64,000 nt of DNA from Sphingomonas kyeonggiensis. GTDB lineage: Bacteria; Pseudomonadota; Alphaproteobacteria; Sphingomonadales; Sphingomonadaceae. Position 1 is the first letter of the stretch, and each line of letters opens with the position of its first letter. The position numbers and the translations under genes are program-made. Below are positions 34,130 to 41,636 of this stretch, one piece after another. The stretch spans positions 930,001 to 994,000 of the forward strand of contig NZ_JACHLN010000003.1 in the NCBI RefSeq assembly GCF_014204495.1, written 5' to 3'. The notes beneath the pieces are model-generated. The model was not told the DNA's origin. It searched no databases and was given only the letters and a program-made list of their open reading frames with translations.

Positions 34130-35428
34130 TCATAGGCCCGAGAAGGTCACCCCCATTGAAATCCGGTTGTCGGTAAACCGGCGCCCCGCCGTTACACCCC
34201 AGCTTGCCTGGGTCCGCCGCTGCAGGTCGAGCCGCAGCGCCATCCGCTTGCTGACCAGGTACGAACCGCTGGCCCGCCAGGTCCAGCGATCGTCGCTCCG
34301 GTCGATATTGTTGAAGTCGCGCTTCTCCAGTTCGCCGCCCACGCCCAGGATCAGGTTGCGCAGCAGCTCGTAATCGGCGCGCAGCGTCATGTTGGTCGCG
34401 AGATAGCCGGTTGCGCCGTTGACGCCGGTCTCGCGGATGCCCCGATCGATCGTGCCGGTGATCGTCACCAGGGGCGTGAGGAAATAGGCAAGCTCGCCGC
34501 GCACCAGGAAGCCGGAGATGTCATGGAACTGCGCCGGCTTGTAGTCCTGCCGGATATAGCCGAGCCGCAGCGCGCCGCGCGCCTTGCGCCCCAGCTCGAA
34601 GCTGGCGCCGCCGGCCAGTTCGAAGCCGCTCGAATCGCGCGCCGGCACCGGCCCGGTCCGCTCGCGATAGTCGCGCTGGTTGACCGATCCGGCGACGAAC
34701 AGCGCGATGCTCGGGCTCAGCGCATATTCGCCGATCGCCGTGCCGGTATAGGTCGTGTGGTCGCGGAAATCCTGGTCGATCGCCGCGCCCGAAGGCGTGA
34801 CGCTGTCGGCATAATTGCGGTTCTCGACATCGAACACGCCGCGCACCCGCAACCGGTTGAAGACATGGGTGTAGGTCGCCGTCCCCTCGCTCAGCGTGAA
34901 GCGGATCGGCCGCGTCGCCTGGGTCGGGGAGTCGGGCGAAACGCGCTCCTGGCTGTAGCGCCCGTTGCGCAGCGCCAGGTTGAACGTGTCCGACTTGCTG
35001 ATCGTGTAGAGCGCGCTCGCGTTCACCGCATATTGCGTAGCATTCTCACTCGCCCGCTTCGCATAGCGCAACAGGTCGAGCTCGCCGTCCAGGCTTAGCT
35101 TGAGCGTCGGCGAAGGCCGGACCAGCGACACTTTCGGCCGGATACGCAGATACGCATCGCCGGTCCGGTCGTCGGGCTGGGCATAGAGATTGTCGTCATA
35201 GCCGGCACCGATCGCCACGCGCGGCATCAGCTCGAGCGTGCCGACATGGATCGGCTCGGGCGTGTAATCCGGCCGCCGCCGCTCGAGCACGCCGACATTG
35301 CGGTCGCGCCCGAACGGATTCTCGCTCGCCACCGAGCCGAGCCCGTCGGTCGCGTCCGATTGCTGGGCGAGCGCCGGCGTCGCCAGCGCACAGCCGCCGA
35401 GCAGCAGGGTCCAGGCCGCGCGCTTCAT
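34130..35428 (-). CDS. Outer-membrane beta-barrel protein (BBP2-like)
   Basis: 432 residues from ATG 35428. Signal peptide MKRAAWTLLLGGCALATPALA, a short N-terminal segment, then alternating amphipathic strands (LKLSLDGELDLLRYAKRA, TFNLALRNGRYSQERV, IALFVAGSVNQRDYRER) to a terminal MGVTFSGL, consistent with an 16-18 stranded barrel. Relatives are EPS-cluster porins of the putative beta-barrel porin 2 type. It is not TolC-like (no coiled coils). With the short Wza-like protein it could form a two-part outer-membrane exit for the polymer. The start overlaps the stop of the preceding phosphatase-like gene (ATGA), and the RTX gene follows by 13 bases. Confidence 0.8.
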   Translation of the reverse strand: MKRAAWTLLLGGCALATPALAQQSDATDGLGSVASENPFGRDRNVGVLERRRPDYTPEPIHVGTLELMPRVAIGAGYDDNLYAQPDDRTGDAYLRIRPKVSLVRPSPTLKLSLDGELDLLRYAKRASENATQYAVNASALYTISKSDTFNLALRNGRYSQERVSPDSPTQATRPIRFTLSEGTATYTHVFNRLRVRGVFDVENRNYADSVTPSGAAIDQDFRDHTTYTGTAIGEYALSPSIALFVAGSVNQRDYRERTGPVPARDSSGFELAGGASFELGRKARGALRLGYIRQDYKPAQFHDISGFLVRGELAYFLTPLVTITGTIDRGIRETGVNGATGYLATNMTLRADYELLRNLILGVGGELEKRDFNNIDRSDDRWTWRASGSYLVSKRMALRLDLQRRTQASWGVTAGRRFTDNRISMGVTFSGL

Positions 35429-36342
35429 CGGCGTCCCAGCGTGACGAGCACCGGCCGGTGGTCCGATCCGGTCGCCCGAAGTTTCTCGGCCGACACCAGC
35501 CCCCAGTCGGGTCCGGCATAGAGCTGGTCGATCGGCAGCACGGGGAGGACGCGCGGCCAGCTCGGCAGCGCGCGGGTCATGCGGGTGAGCGGCGCGAAGC
35601 CTTGGTCTTGCGCATGCATCGCAGCGGCCCAGGGGGTGAGGTTCATGTCGCCTGCAACGATGAGCCCCTCGCGATCGATCCGTGCCAGCGCCTGCGCCAT
35701 GTCGCGTATCCGCACCGCCTGGTCGCGCATGGTCGGATGCGGATAGTGAAGGGTAATCACGGTGAAGGGGCGCTGGTCGGGCCCGATGATCCGTGCCCAG
35801 GTCAGGGGCGGCCCGAATTTCCGCCCAGCTTCGTCCCGCAGCAGATAGCCGCTGTCGTCGATCGGCCAGCGCGACAGGATCGCCATGCCGCAGCCCTTTG
35901 GGCAATCGGTGCCATAAGGCAATTTCTGGCGCAGCGCCGCCAGCATCGGGCGGAAATTGCCGTCCAGTTCCTGCAGCATCACCACATCGGGCCGGGCGTC
36001 GAGGATCGTCTGCGCGGTCTCGGCGGGATCGCTGTTCTTCACCCAGACATTGTGGCTGAGCACCCGCACCTGCTGCATGCCCGATCGCGCGCGCGGCACG
36101 TCGCGGGTCAACTCGGGCACCACGCGCAATGCTACCGGCGCCAGCCCGAGCAATGCCGCCGCGATCGCCCACAGTCCCAGCCGCCGGCCCAGCGCGAGTC
36201 CGATCAGGATCATCAGCCCGAACAGGGGCATGAAGGAAGCGAACGCGTCGAGCATCGGCATGAAGGCGCCTGCATAGGACACCCACGCCGCGAGGCTGCC
36301 CCCCGCGATCAGCAGGGCGCCCAGGATGCGGACCAGCCTCAC
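35425..36342 (-). CDS. Membrane-anchored endonuclease/exonuclease/phosphatase-fold protein
   Basis: 305 residues. Two or three N-terminal TM segments (about 1-80) and then a periplasmic EEP domain with the conserved motifs in order: SHNVW, PDVVMLQEL, ITLHYPHPT, VAGDMNLTPW and GSDHRPVLVTL. All catalytic residues (Asn, Glu, His, Asp-Asn, Asp-His) are visible, so an active phosphodiesterase or phosphatase is likely. It is embedded in the EPS operon with 4-base overlaps on both sides, suggesting it acts on a lipid-phosphate or sugar-phosphate intermediate rather than DNA. Confidence 0.82.
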   Translation of the reverse strand: MRLVRILGALLIAGGSLAAWVSYAGAFMPMLDAFASFMPLFGLMILIGLALGRRLGLWAIAAALLGLAPVALRVVPELTRDVPRARSGMQQVRVLSHNVWVKNSDPAETAQTILDARPDVVMLQELDGNFRPMLAALRQKLPYGTDCPKGCGMAILSRWPIDDSGYLLRDEAGRKFGPPLTWARIIGPDQRPFTVITLHYPHPTMRDQAVRIRDMAQALARIDREGLIVAGDMNLTPWAAAMHAQDQGFAPLTRMTRALPSWPRVLPVLPIDQLYAGPDWGLVSAEKLRATGSDHRPVLVTLGRR

Positions 36343-37292
36343 GCGCGGGCAAGCAGCCGGTTACGCAGGGCATGGCCGGATTGCCGGAGCGGTGCCGGGA
36401 TCAGCTTGGCGGCGAGCAGCAGCGCGGCGGTGCCGGCGCCTTCGGGCAGATAGACATCGCCCACCCGGATCGCGGTGCGCCCCGGATGCTTCATCGCATA
36501 GCGGGCGTAATGCGCGATCTCCTGGTTAACCAGCCGCCGCAGCAGCGCCGCTTCGCGCGGCCCCGCCCCATCGATCAGTCCGCGCGCGGTATCGACGAGA
36601 CAGGGCAGCCCCAACGTCGTGGTCGACTTGCTCACCTTGTTCTCGGAATCACGGTGGAACACCGCGCTCGCCCGCGGATCGTAGCGCAGCCTCCCTCGCG
36701 CCAGCACGCGCAGCCACAAATCCTTGTCGCCGCCGCGTACCGCCTTGCCTTCGGGAAACAACCCCGCGGCGAACAATGCGTCACGCCGGATCGCGATCGC
36801 CCCGGTCCACATCGGGCATTCGCGCACCGCCAGCCAGGCATCGAGGAACCCCGCCAGGTCGAGCGTCACCGGCTGCGCGAGCGACGGCGAGATCCGCTGC
36901 GGCTGGCTGCGATCGGCAAAGACATGGTCGAACCGCGTCGCCACCGCCGACACCGCCGGATCGGCCGCAATCCCCTCGGCAAGCTGGGCGAGATGTTCGG
37001 GCGCCCAGAGATCATCGGCGTCGAGGAAGGCGATCCAGTCGCCCTCCGCCGCGCGAATGCCCAGGTTGCGCCCGGCATAGCCGCCCGGCCCCGGGATCGG
37101 CAGGTCGAGCAGCCGGATGCGCGGATCGTCAATCGCGGCGACCAGCGCGCGCGCGCCATCGGTCGAGCGGTTGTCGATCACCACGACCTCCTGGGGCGGC
37201 AGGCGCTGCGCCAGCACGCTGTCGATCGCGGCGCGGACATGCCCGGCCTTGTTGAAGAGCGGCATCACCACGGAGAAATTCGGGGACGTCAT
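36339..37292 (-). CDS. GT2-family glycosyltransferase
   Basis: 317 residues from ATG 37292; a longer frame upstream belongs to the neighbour. N-terminal GT-A start FSVVMPLFNKAGHVRAAIDS, VVVIDNRSTDG, and the DxD-type metal site FLDADDLWAPEH. A later RGGDKDLWLRVLA (ED-like/Q/RxxRW-like region) supports a processive-independent inverting GT2. It overlaps the next gene by 4 bases and the previous by 1 base, so it is tightly coupled in the minus operon. Confidence 0.88.
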   Translation of the reverse strand: MTSPNFSVVMPLFNKAGHVRAAIDSVLAQRLPPQEVVVIDNRSTDGARALVAAIDDPRIRLLDLPIPGPGGYAGRNLGIRAAEGDWIAFLDADDLWAPEHLAQLAEGIAADPAVSAVATRFDHVFADRSQPQRISPSLAQPVTLDLAGFLDAWLAVRECPMWTGAIAIRRDALFAAGLFPEGKAVRGGDKDLWLRVLARGRLRYDPRASAVFHRDSENKVSKSTTTLGLPCLVDTARGLIDGAGPREAALLRRLVNQEIAHYARYAMKHPGRTAIRVGDVYLPEGAGTAALLLAAKLIPAPLRQSGHALRNRLLARA

Positions 37293-38161
37293 CAGTCGCG
37301 TGCTGCCTTTCGCCCCCCGGCGAGATGGAAGAATTCGCCCACCGCCACCCCGGCGAGCTCGATCGTCAGAAGCATCACCGCCAGCCGGCGGCGCAGCGAC
37401 AATTCGCGCGAAACCGCCGCGCGCCGCAGGCGGCGGACCGTGTCCACCGCGGTCACGCCCAGCACATGCGCCAGCCTCGGGCGCTTCGCCGTGCGATCCC
37501 AGCGCCCGCCGCTCAGCCGCTGCCGCTTGCGCACCAGCTCGGCCCGGTTCGCGCGCACCGGGTGGCGCACCACCATCTCGGGCACATAGACCAGCGGATA
37601 CCCCGCCTCGCGGATGCGCAGCGCCATCTGCCGGTCGCCGCCCGATTTGAGCGCGGCATCGAACCCGCCCAGCTGCTTGAGCACCGCCGTCTCGCTCGCC
37701 CAATTGGCGGTGGCGCAATTGCCGCGCGCCGCATGCGCCTGAGGGAAACTGAACAGCCGCTCATAGTCGCCGAACACTTCGCGTTCCTGTGCGATCTCGT
37801 CGAACAGCTCGATCTTGCCGGCGAGCACGCCGAAGCCCGGATGGGCAGCCGCCGCGCGCAGCACCTGTTCCAGCCAGTCGGGCACCGGCGTGCAATCGGC
37901 ATCGGTAAAGGCGGTGATCGGCGCATCCACGCGCCCGATCCCCAGGTTGCGCGCAACATAGGAGCCGGGCCGCGTCTCCGCGATCACCTCCACGCCCGCG
38001 AAGCCGCGCGCGATCTCGGCGGTCGAATCGCTCGATCCATTATCGACGACGATGATCTGATATGCGTCACGCGGGATGGTCTGCCGGGATAACGCCTCCA
38101 GGCAGCGGCCGATCACCGCTTCTCCGTTCCACACGGGTATGACGACAGCTACTTGAAACAT
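37292..38161 (-). CDS. GT2-family glycosyltransferase
   Basis: 289 residues. FQVAVVIPVWNGEAVIGRCLEAL start, IIVVDNGSSDSTAEIA, and the metal site AFTDADCTPVPDWL. A GGFDAALKSGGDRQMALRI segment contributes the acceptor/catalytic Asp region. A C-terminal hydrophobic helix (LAVMLLTIELAGVAVGEFFHLA) suggests membrane association. First gene of the minus operon (GT2, GT2, phosphatase-fold, barrel, giant RTX), divergent from the GT25-flippase operon. Confidence 0.88.
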   Translation of the reverse strand: MFQVAVVIPVWNGEAVIGRCLEALSRQTIPRDAYQIIVVDNGSSDSTAEIARGFAGVEVIAETRPGSYVARNLGIGRVDAPITAFTDADCTPVPDWLEQVLRAAAAHPGFGVLAGKIELFDEIAQEREVFGDYERLFSFPQAHAARGNCATANWASETAVLKQLGGFDAALKSGGDRQMALRIREAGYPLVYVPEMVVRHPVRANRAELVRKRQRLSGGRWDRTAKRPRLAHVLGVTAVDTVRRLRRAAVSRELSLRRRLAVMLLTIELAGVAVGEFFHLAGGRKAARD

Positions 38162-38335
38162 AGATACGCCTGTTCAGTGCAGTCAGGCTTCAGACAGCCC
38201 GGCGCAGCGCCCGGGTCAACCGCATGTCGCACCTGCGAAGACGAGCTGCCCCTTTGTCCGGATGACCGGAGCCAAACCCGCCTTCGCGCCTCAAGATTTG
38301 CCCGCTACCAAGGATCGCGCCGGACGATTCAATGT

Positions 38336-38350
38336 TGTTGCACTGCATCA
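38336..38350. promoter_or_regulatory. EPS-locus dyad in the central divergent promoter region
   Basis: TGTTGCACTGCATCA, both half-sites partly conserved (11 of 15). It lies 36 bp upstream of the GT25 start and about 175 bp upstream of the divergent GT2 operon, which encodes the giant RTX protein. The remainder of 38162-38385 contains no gene. Confidence 0.35.
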
Positions 38351-38385
38351 TGCAGGTGGGAACATGAGCAGGAGGCGTGTGCTTA

Positions 38386-39147
38386 ATGGGTGAGTCCCTG
38401 CCCGAACTGGGGGACGCCGCCGAAGTTCTGGTGGTGTCGCTCGAAACTGCTGAAGCGCGTCGTGCGGCATTTGCCGCGCGGGCGACGGGCACGTCGCTCG
38501 TCTGGCGCTTCTTCGATGCGTGCACCGGCCCCGCGCCGGGCATGACTCTCGACGAACCCGCGATCCGCGCCAACAAGGGGCGCGCGATGAGCAAGGGCGA
38601 GATCGGCTGCTATGCCAGCCATTTCTCGATCTGGCTCGACATGGTCGTGCGCGGCGTGCCCCAGGCGATCGTGCTGGAAGACGATACCGTCGTCGACTGG
38701 GACTATCTGGAGCCGCTCGCCCGCACCGATCTGCGGGCGCAGGGGATCGACTATCTGCGTCTCTATGCCAAGCGCCCCACCTGGCAGCGCGTGGTACGGC
38801 GCGATTTCCTGCAGCATTCGCGCACCATCGTCGAGCTGGTCGGCCCCGCCTATGGCACCCAGGGCTATGCGATCACGCTCGAGGGCGCGCGCCGCCTGGT
38901 CGAGCATTGCCGCATCGTCCGCCGTCCCGTGGACGACGAGATGGACCGCAGCTGGGCGCACGGCCTGCCCAACCTCGCGCTGTTTCCCGCGCCGATCCTC
39001 GAGGCGGCGGTGGTGTCGGACATCGGCGCCGCGCGTTTCGGGCCCAAGACCGATCCGCTCTATCATTCGCTGCGGCAGAAGATCTGGCGCCACGCCGAGC
39101 GCACCCGCATGCGCATGCTGAAAGCGAGGCGCCTGCTTGAACGCTGA
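38386..39147 (+). CDS. GT25-family glycosyltransferase
   Basis: 253 residues from ATG 38386 (AGGAGG 12 bases upstream; a GTG at 38377 is too close to it). LPS-biosynthesis GT25 motifs: VLVVSLETAEARRAAFAAR at the N-terminus, MSKGEIGCYASHFSIW, and AIVLEDDTVVDWDYLEPL with the EDD metal site, then YGTQGYAITLEGARRLVEH. GT25 enzymes typically add galactose or glucose to glycans. First gene of the plus operon leading to the flippase, pyruvyltransferase and type I exporter. Confidence 0.87.
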   Translation: MGESLPELGDAAEVLVVSLETAEARRAAFAARATGTSLVWRFFDACTGPAPGMTLDEPAIRANKGRAMSKGEIGCYASHFSIWLDMVVRGVPQAIVLEDDTVVDWDYLEPLARTDLRAQGIDYLRLYAKRPTWQRVVRRDFLQHSRTIVELVGPAYGTQGYAITLEGARRLVEHCRIVRRPVDDEMDRSWAHGLPNLALFPAPILEAAVVSDIGAARFGPKTDPLYHSLRQKIWRHAERTRMRMLKARRLLER

Positions 39148-40618
39148 GCTTCCCAACCGCTTCGACGACGGGCTGCGCGCCCGCAGCCGCAGCTCGATCG
39201 GCTGGACGGTCACGCGCTTCCTGTCGGATCAGCTCTTCTCCTTCATCGTCTTCGTCATCCTCGCCCGCCTGCTCACCCGCGCGGACATCGGCGCGTTCGC
39301 GGTGATGGCGGTGACGGCGGAGGCGTTCCGGATCATCGCCACCGCCGGGCTCGTCCAGACCATCGCGAGGCGCAGCGAGATCACGCCGCATTTCCTCGAC
39401 ACCATCTACCGCTCGCAACAGGGCTTCTCCTTCCTCTCCGCCGCGCTGATCGTCGCGCTCGCCCAGCCGATCGCCGATCTGATGGGCGCGCCGAACATCG
39501 CGCTGCCGCTCGCGGTGATGAGCCTGGTCCTGCCGATCTCCTCCTTCGGCGGCACCCATCTCGCGCTGCGCCTGCGCGAGTTCGGCCACAAGACCACGGC
39601 CTTGCGCTCGGTGGTCGGCGGGCTGATCGGCGGCACCTGCGCGGTGGTCGCGGCGTTCGCCGGGCTCGGCCTGTGGAGCCTGGTCGTCCAGCGCCTCGTC
39701 ACCGAGATCGCCGGCGCGATCCTGTCGCGCATGTCCTATGACTGGAAGCCGGGCTGGAAGTTCGATCGCGGCATCCTGCGCGACAACCTCATGCTCAACG
39801 CCAGCCTGATCTATGTCCAGCTGGTCTTCCTCGCGACCGTGCGCGTCCAGGAAATGGCGATCGGCGCGGGCATCGGCCTCGCCGCGGTCGGCGTCTACCG
39901 CACCGCCTGGCGTACCGTCGAGCTGATCGGCCGCGGCGCGATCCAGCCCTTCACCCAGGTCGCGGTGCAGACCCTCGCCCGCGTCAAGGACGAGCCGGCC
40001 GAGCTGCGCCAGGCCTATCGCTGGATGATCGCCCAGGCCTCGGCGATCTCCTTCCCGGCGCTGGTCGGCTTCGGCGCGCTCGCCCCCGTCGCCATCCCCA
40101 CCGTGTTCGGCGCGAAGTGGGACGAGGCCGGGCAGCTCGCCCAGATCTTCGCCTTCATGGCGGTGCCTTTCACGCTCAACTTCTTCGCCTCGCCCTCGCT
40201 CAGCGTGCTCGGCGCCTCGCGCAGCCTGATGTCGCTGTCGACCACCCAGCTGGTGCTCGGCGTGATCCTCACCCTCGCCGCGCTGCCCTATGGCCTGCTC
40301 GCGGTCGCCGTCTCCTATGTCGGGCGCGCCTATCTCACCTTGCCGATGCAGATCCTGCTGCTGCGCCGCGCCTCGGGCATCCGCCCGGTCGATACCTGGC
40401 GCGCGGTCGGCGCCCCGCTGATCGCCTCTACCGCGATGGGCGTCGCGCTCGCGGTCGCGATGCGGCTGCTCGACACGCATCTCTCGGGCTGGAGCGTGCT
40501 GCTCCTGCTCACCGGGCTCGGCGCGCTTTTCTACGGCGCCCTGCTTCTCGCCATCTCGCGGCCGTGGCGCGGCCGTCTCCTGTCCCTGTCCAGACGCCTC
40601 AGAAAGGGCCGGATATGA
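39137..40618 (+). CDS. Wzx-type polysaccharide flippase
   Basis: 493 residues from TTG 39137, which overlaps the GT25 stop by 11 bases and has GAGG about 8 bases upstream. About 12-14 TM segments of the MATE/MurJ/Wzx polysaccharide transport family, beginning TRFLSDQLFSFIVFVILARLLTR-like sequence and containing a typical VGVYRTAWRTVELIGRGA and FLFAMVP-type central helices. It moves the undecaprenyl-linked repeat unit across the inner membrane for polymerisation by the Wzy-like protein at 11712. Confidence 0.87.
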   Translation: MNAELPNRFDDGLRARSRSSIGWTVTRFLSDQLFSFIVFVILARLLTRADIGAFAVMAVTAEAFRIIATAGLVQTIARRSEITPHFLDTIYRSQQGFSFLSAALIVALAQPIADLMGAPNIALPLAVMSLVLPISSFGGTHLALRLREFGHKTTALRSVVGGLIGGTCAVVAAFAGLGLWSLVVQRLVTEIAGAILSRMSYDWKPGWKFDRGILRDNLMLNASLIYVQLVFLATVRVQEMAIGAGIGLAAVGVYRTAWRTVELIGRGAIQPFTQVAVQTLARVKDEPAELRQAYRWMIAQASAISFPALVGFGALAPVAIPTVFGAKWDEAGQLAQIFAFMAVPFTLNFFASPSLSVLGASRSLMSLSTTQLVLGVILTLAALPYGLLAVAVSYVGRAYLTLPMQILLLRRASGIRPVDTWRAVGAPLIASTAMGVALAVAMRLLDTHLSGWSVLLLLTGLGALFYGALLLAISRPWRGRLLSLSRRLRKGRI

Positions 40619-41616
40619 CCACCAAGACTGCCGACCAGCTCATCGGCGAACTCGCCCAGCGTTTTGCCCAGGTGCTCGACAGCGTGCTGCCCGCGGGCCG
40701 CATCGCTTTGGTCGATTTCCCCGATCACTCCAATGTCGGCGATTCCGCCATCTGGCTCGGCGAGATGGCCTATCTCAAGAAGCGCGGCCGCCTGCCTGTC
40801 TATTATTCGGCGATCACCGATTTCGACGATGCCGCCTGCCGCGCCGCGATCGGGGGCGGCCCGATTTTGATCCATGGCGGCGGCAATATGGGCACGCTCT
40901 GGCCGAAGCACGAATCCTTCCGCCTCCACCTGCTACGCACCCACCGTGGCCATCCGATCATCCAGATGCCCGAATCGATCCACTATGCCGATCCCGAGGC
41001 AGCGCGCGAGATGGCCGAGGCGATCCGCGCGCACGGCAAGTTCACCCTGCTCGTCCGCGACGCCCGCTCGCTCGCCTTTGCCCGCGAGCATTTCGATTGC
41101 CCGATCCATCTCTGCCCCGATGCCGCGCTGATGCTCGGCCGCCAGCAGCGCGCCCCCGCGACCTCGCCGGTCTTCGCGCTGCTCCGCACCGATCACGAGC
41201 GCGCCGCCGGCACCGACGAAGCGCTCCCGGCCGGCGTGGTCGCGGATGACTGGCTGATCGAGGATCCCGCCCAGAAGCGCCATCTCCGCCTCTCGCTCAA
41301 GCTCAACCGGCTGCTCAACCGCGACCCGATGGCGCAGCGCGCCACCCGCCAGCGCCGACTGGCCGAATGGCGCTTCCAGCGCGGCCTGGCGATGCTCTCC
41401 ACCGGCGAGATCGTCGTCACCGATCGGCTGCACGCGCATATCCTGTCGCTGCTGCTCGATATCCCGCACGTGCTGCTCGACAACAGCTACGGCAAGGTCG
41501 CGGGCTTCGCCGACCAGTGGACGGCCGACTATGCCGGCCTGCTGCGCGCCACCAGCCGGCCCCAGGGCTTCGCCACCGCGCTCGCCTGCCGAACCCCGCA
41601 GATCGTCAACGGCTAG
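40615..41616 (+). CDS. Polysaccharide pyruvyl transferase family protein
   Basis: 333 residues, ATG overlapping the flippase stop (ATGA). PS_pyruv_trans features: FPDHSNVGDSAIWLGE near residue 35, the glycine-rich ILIHGGGNMGTLW, IQMPESIHY, a middle VRDARSLAFARE, and a C-terminal VVTDRLHAHILSLLLDIPHV. Members (ExoV, GumL, EpsO type) attach pyruvate ketals from phosphoenolpyruvate to EPS sugars. The product should be an anionic, pyruvylated polymer. Confidence 0.87.
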   Translation: MTTKTADQLIGELAQRFAQVLDSVLPAGRIALVDFPDHSNVGDSAIWLGEMAYLKKRGRLPVYYSAITDFDDAACRAAIGGGPILIHGGGNMGTLWPKHESFRLHLLRTHRGHPIIQMPESIHYADPEAAREMAEAIRAHGKFTLLVRDARSLAFAREHFDCPIHLCPDAALMLGRQQRAPATSPVFALLRTDHERAAGTDEALPAGVVADDWLIEDPAQKRHLRLSLKLNRLLNRDPMAQRATRQRRLAEWRFQRGLAMLSTGEIVVTDRLHAHILSLLLDIPHVLLDNSYGKVAGFADQWTADYAGLLRATSRPQGFATALACRTPQIVNG

Positions 41617-41636
41617 GAGCCCGGCAGGAGGCGCCC

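Noticed and set aside
30607..34176. A 1189-aa plus-strand open frame opposite the giant RTX gene, and other long opposite-strand frames across 23-46 kb
   Set aside because: They are mirror frames produced by the GC-rich, repetitive RTX and GT coding; no start or ribosome-binding site, Arg/Ala/Pro composition, no domain.
34130..35428. TolC-like outer-membrane factor for the type I exporter
   Set aside because: The protein has no coiled-coil alpha domain and no internal duplication; it looks like an EPS-cluster barrel. TolC is probably encoded elsewhere.
34130..36373. A single 747-aa fusion of beta-barrel and upstream sequence
   Set aside because: A real start with signal peptide exists at 35428, overlapping the stop of a complete EEP gene by the usual ATGA; the upstream extension is an accidental open frame.
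36339..37718. A 459-aa extended GT2 frame
   Set aside because: The extra N-terminal 142 residues are the antisense-like shadow of the neighbouring GT2 gene; ATG 37292 gives the standard GT2 start.
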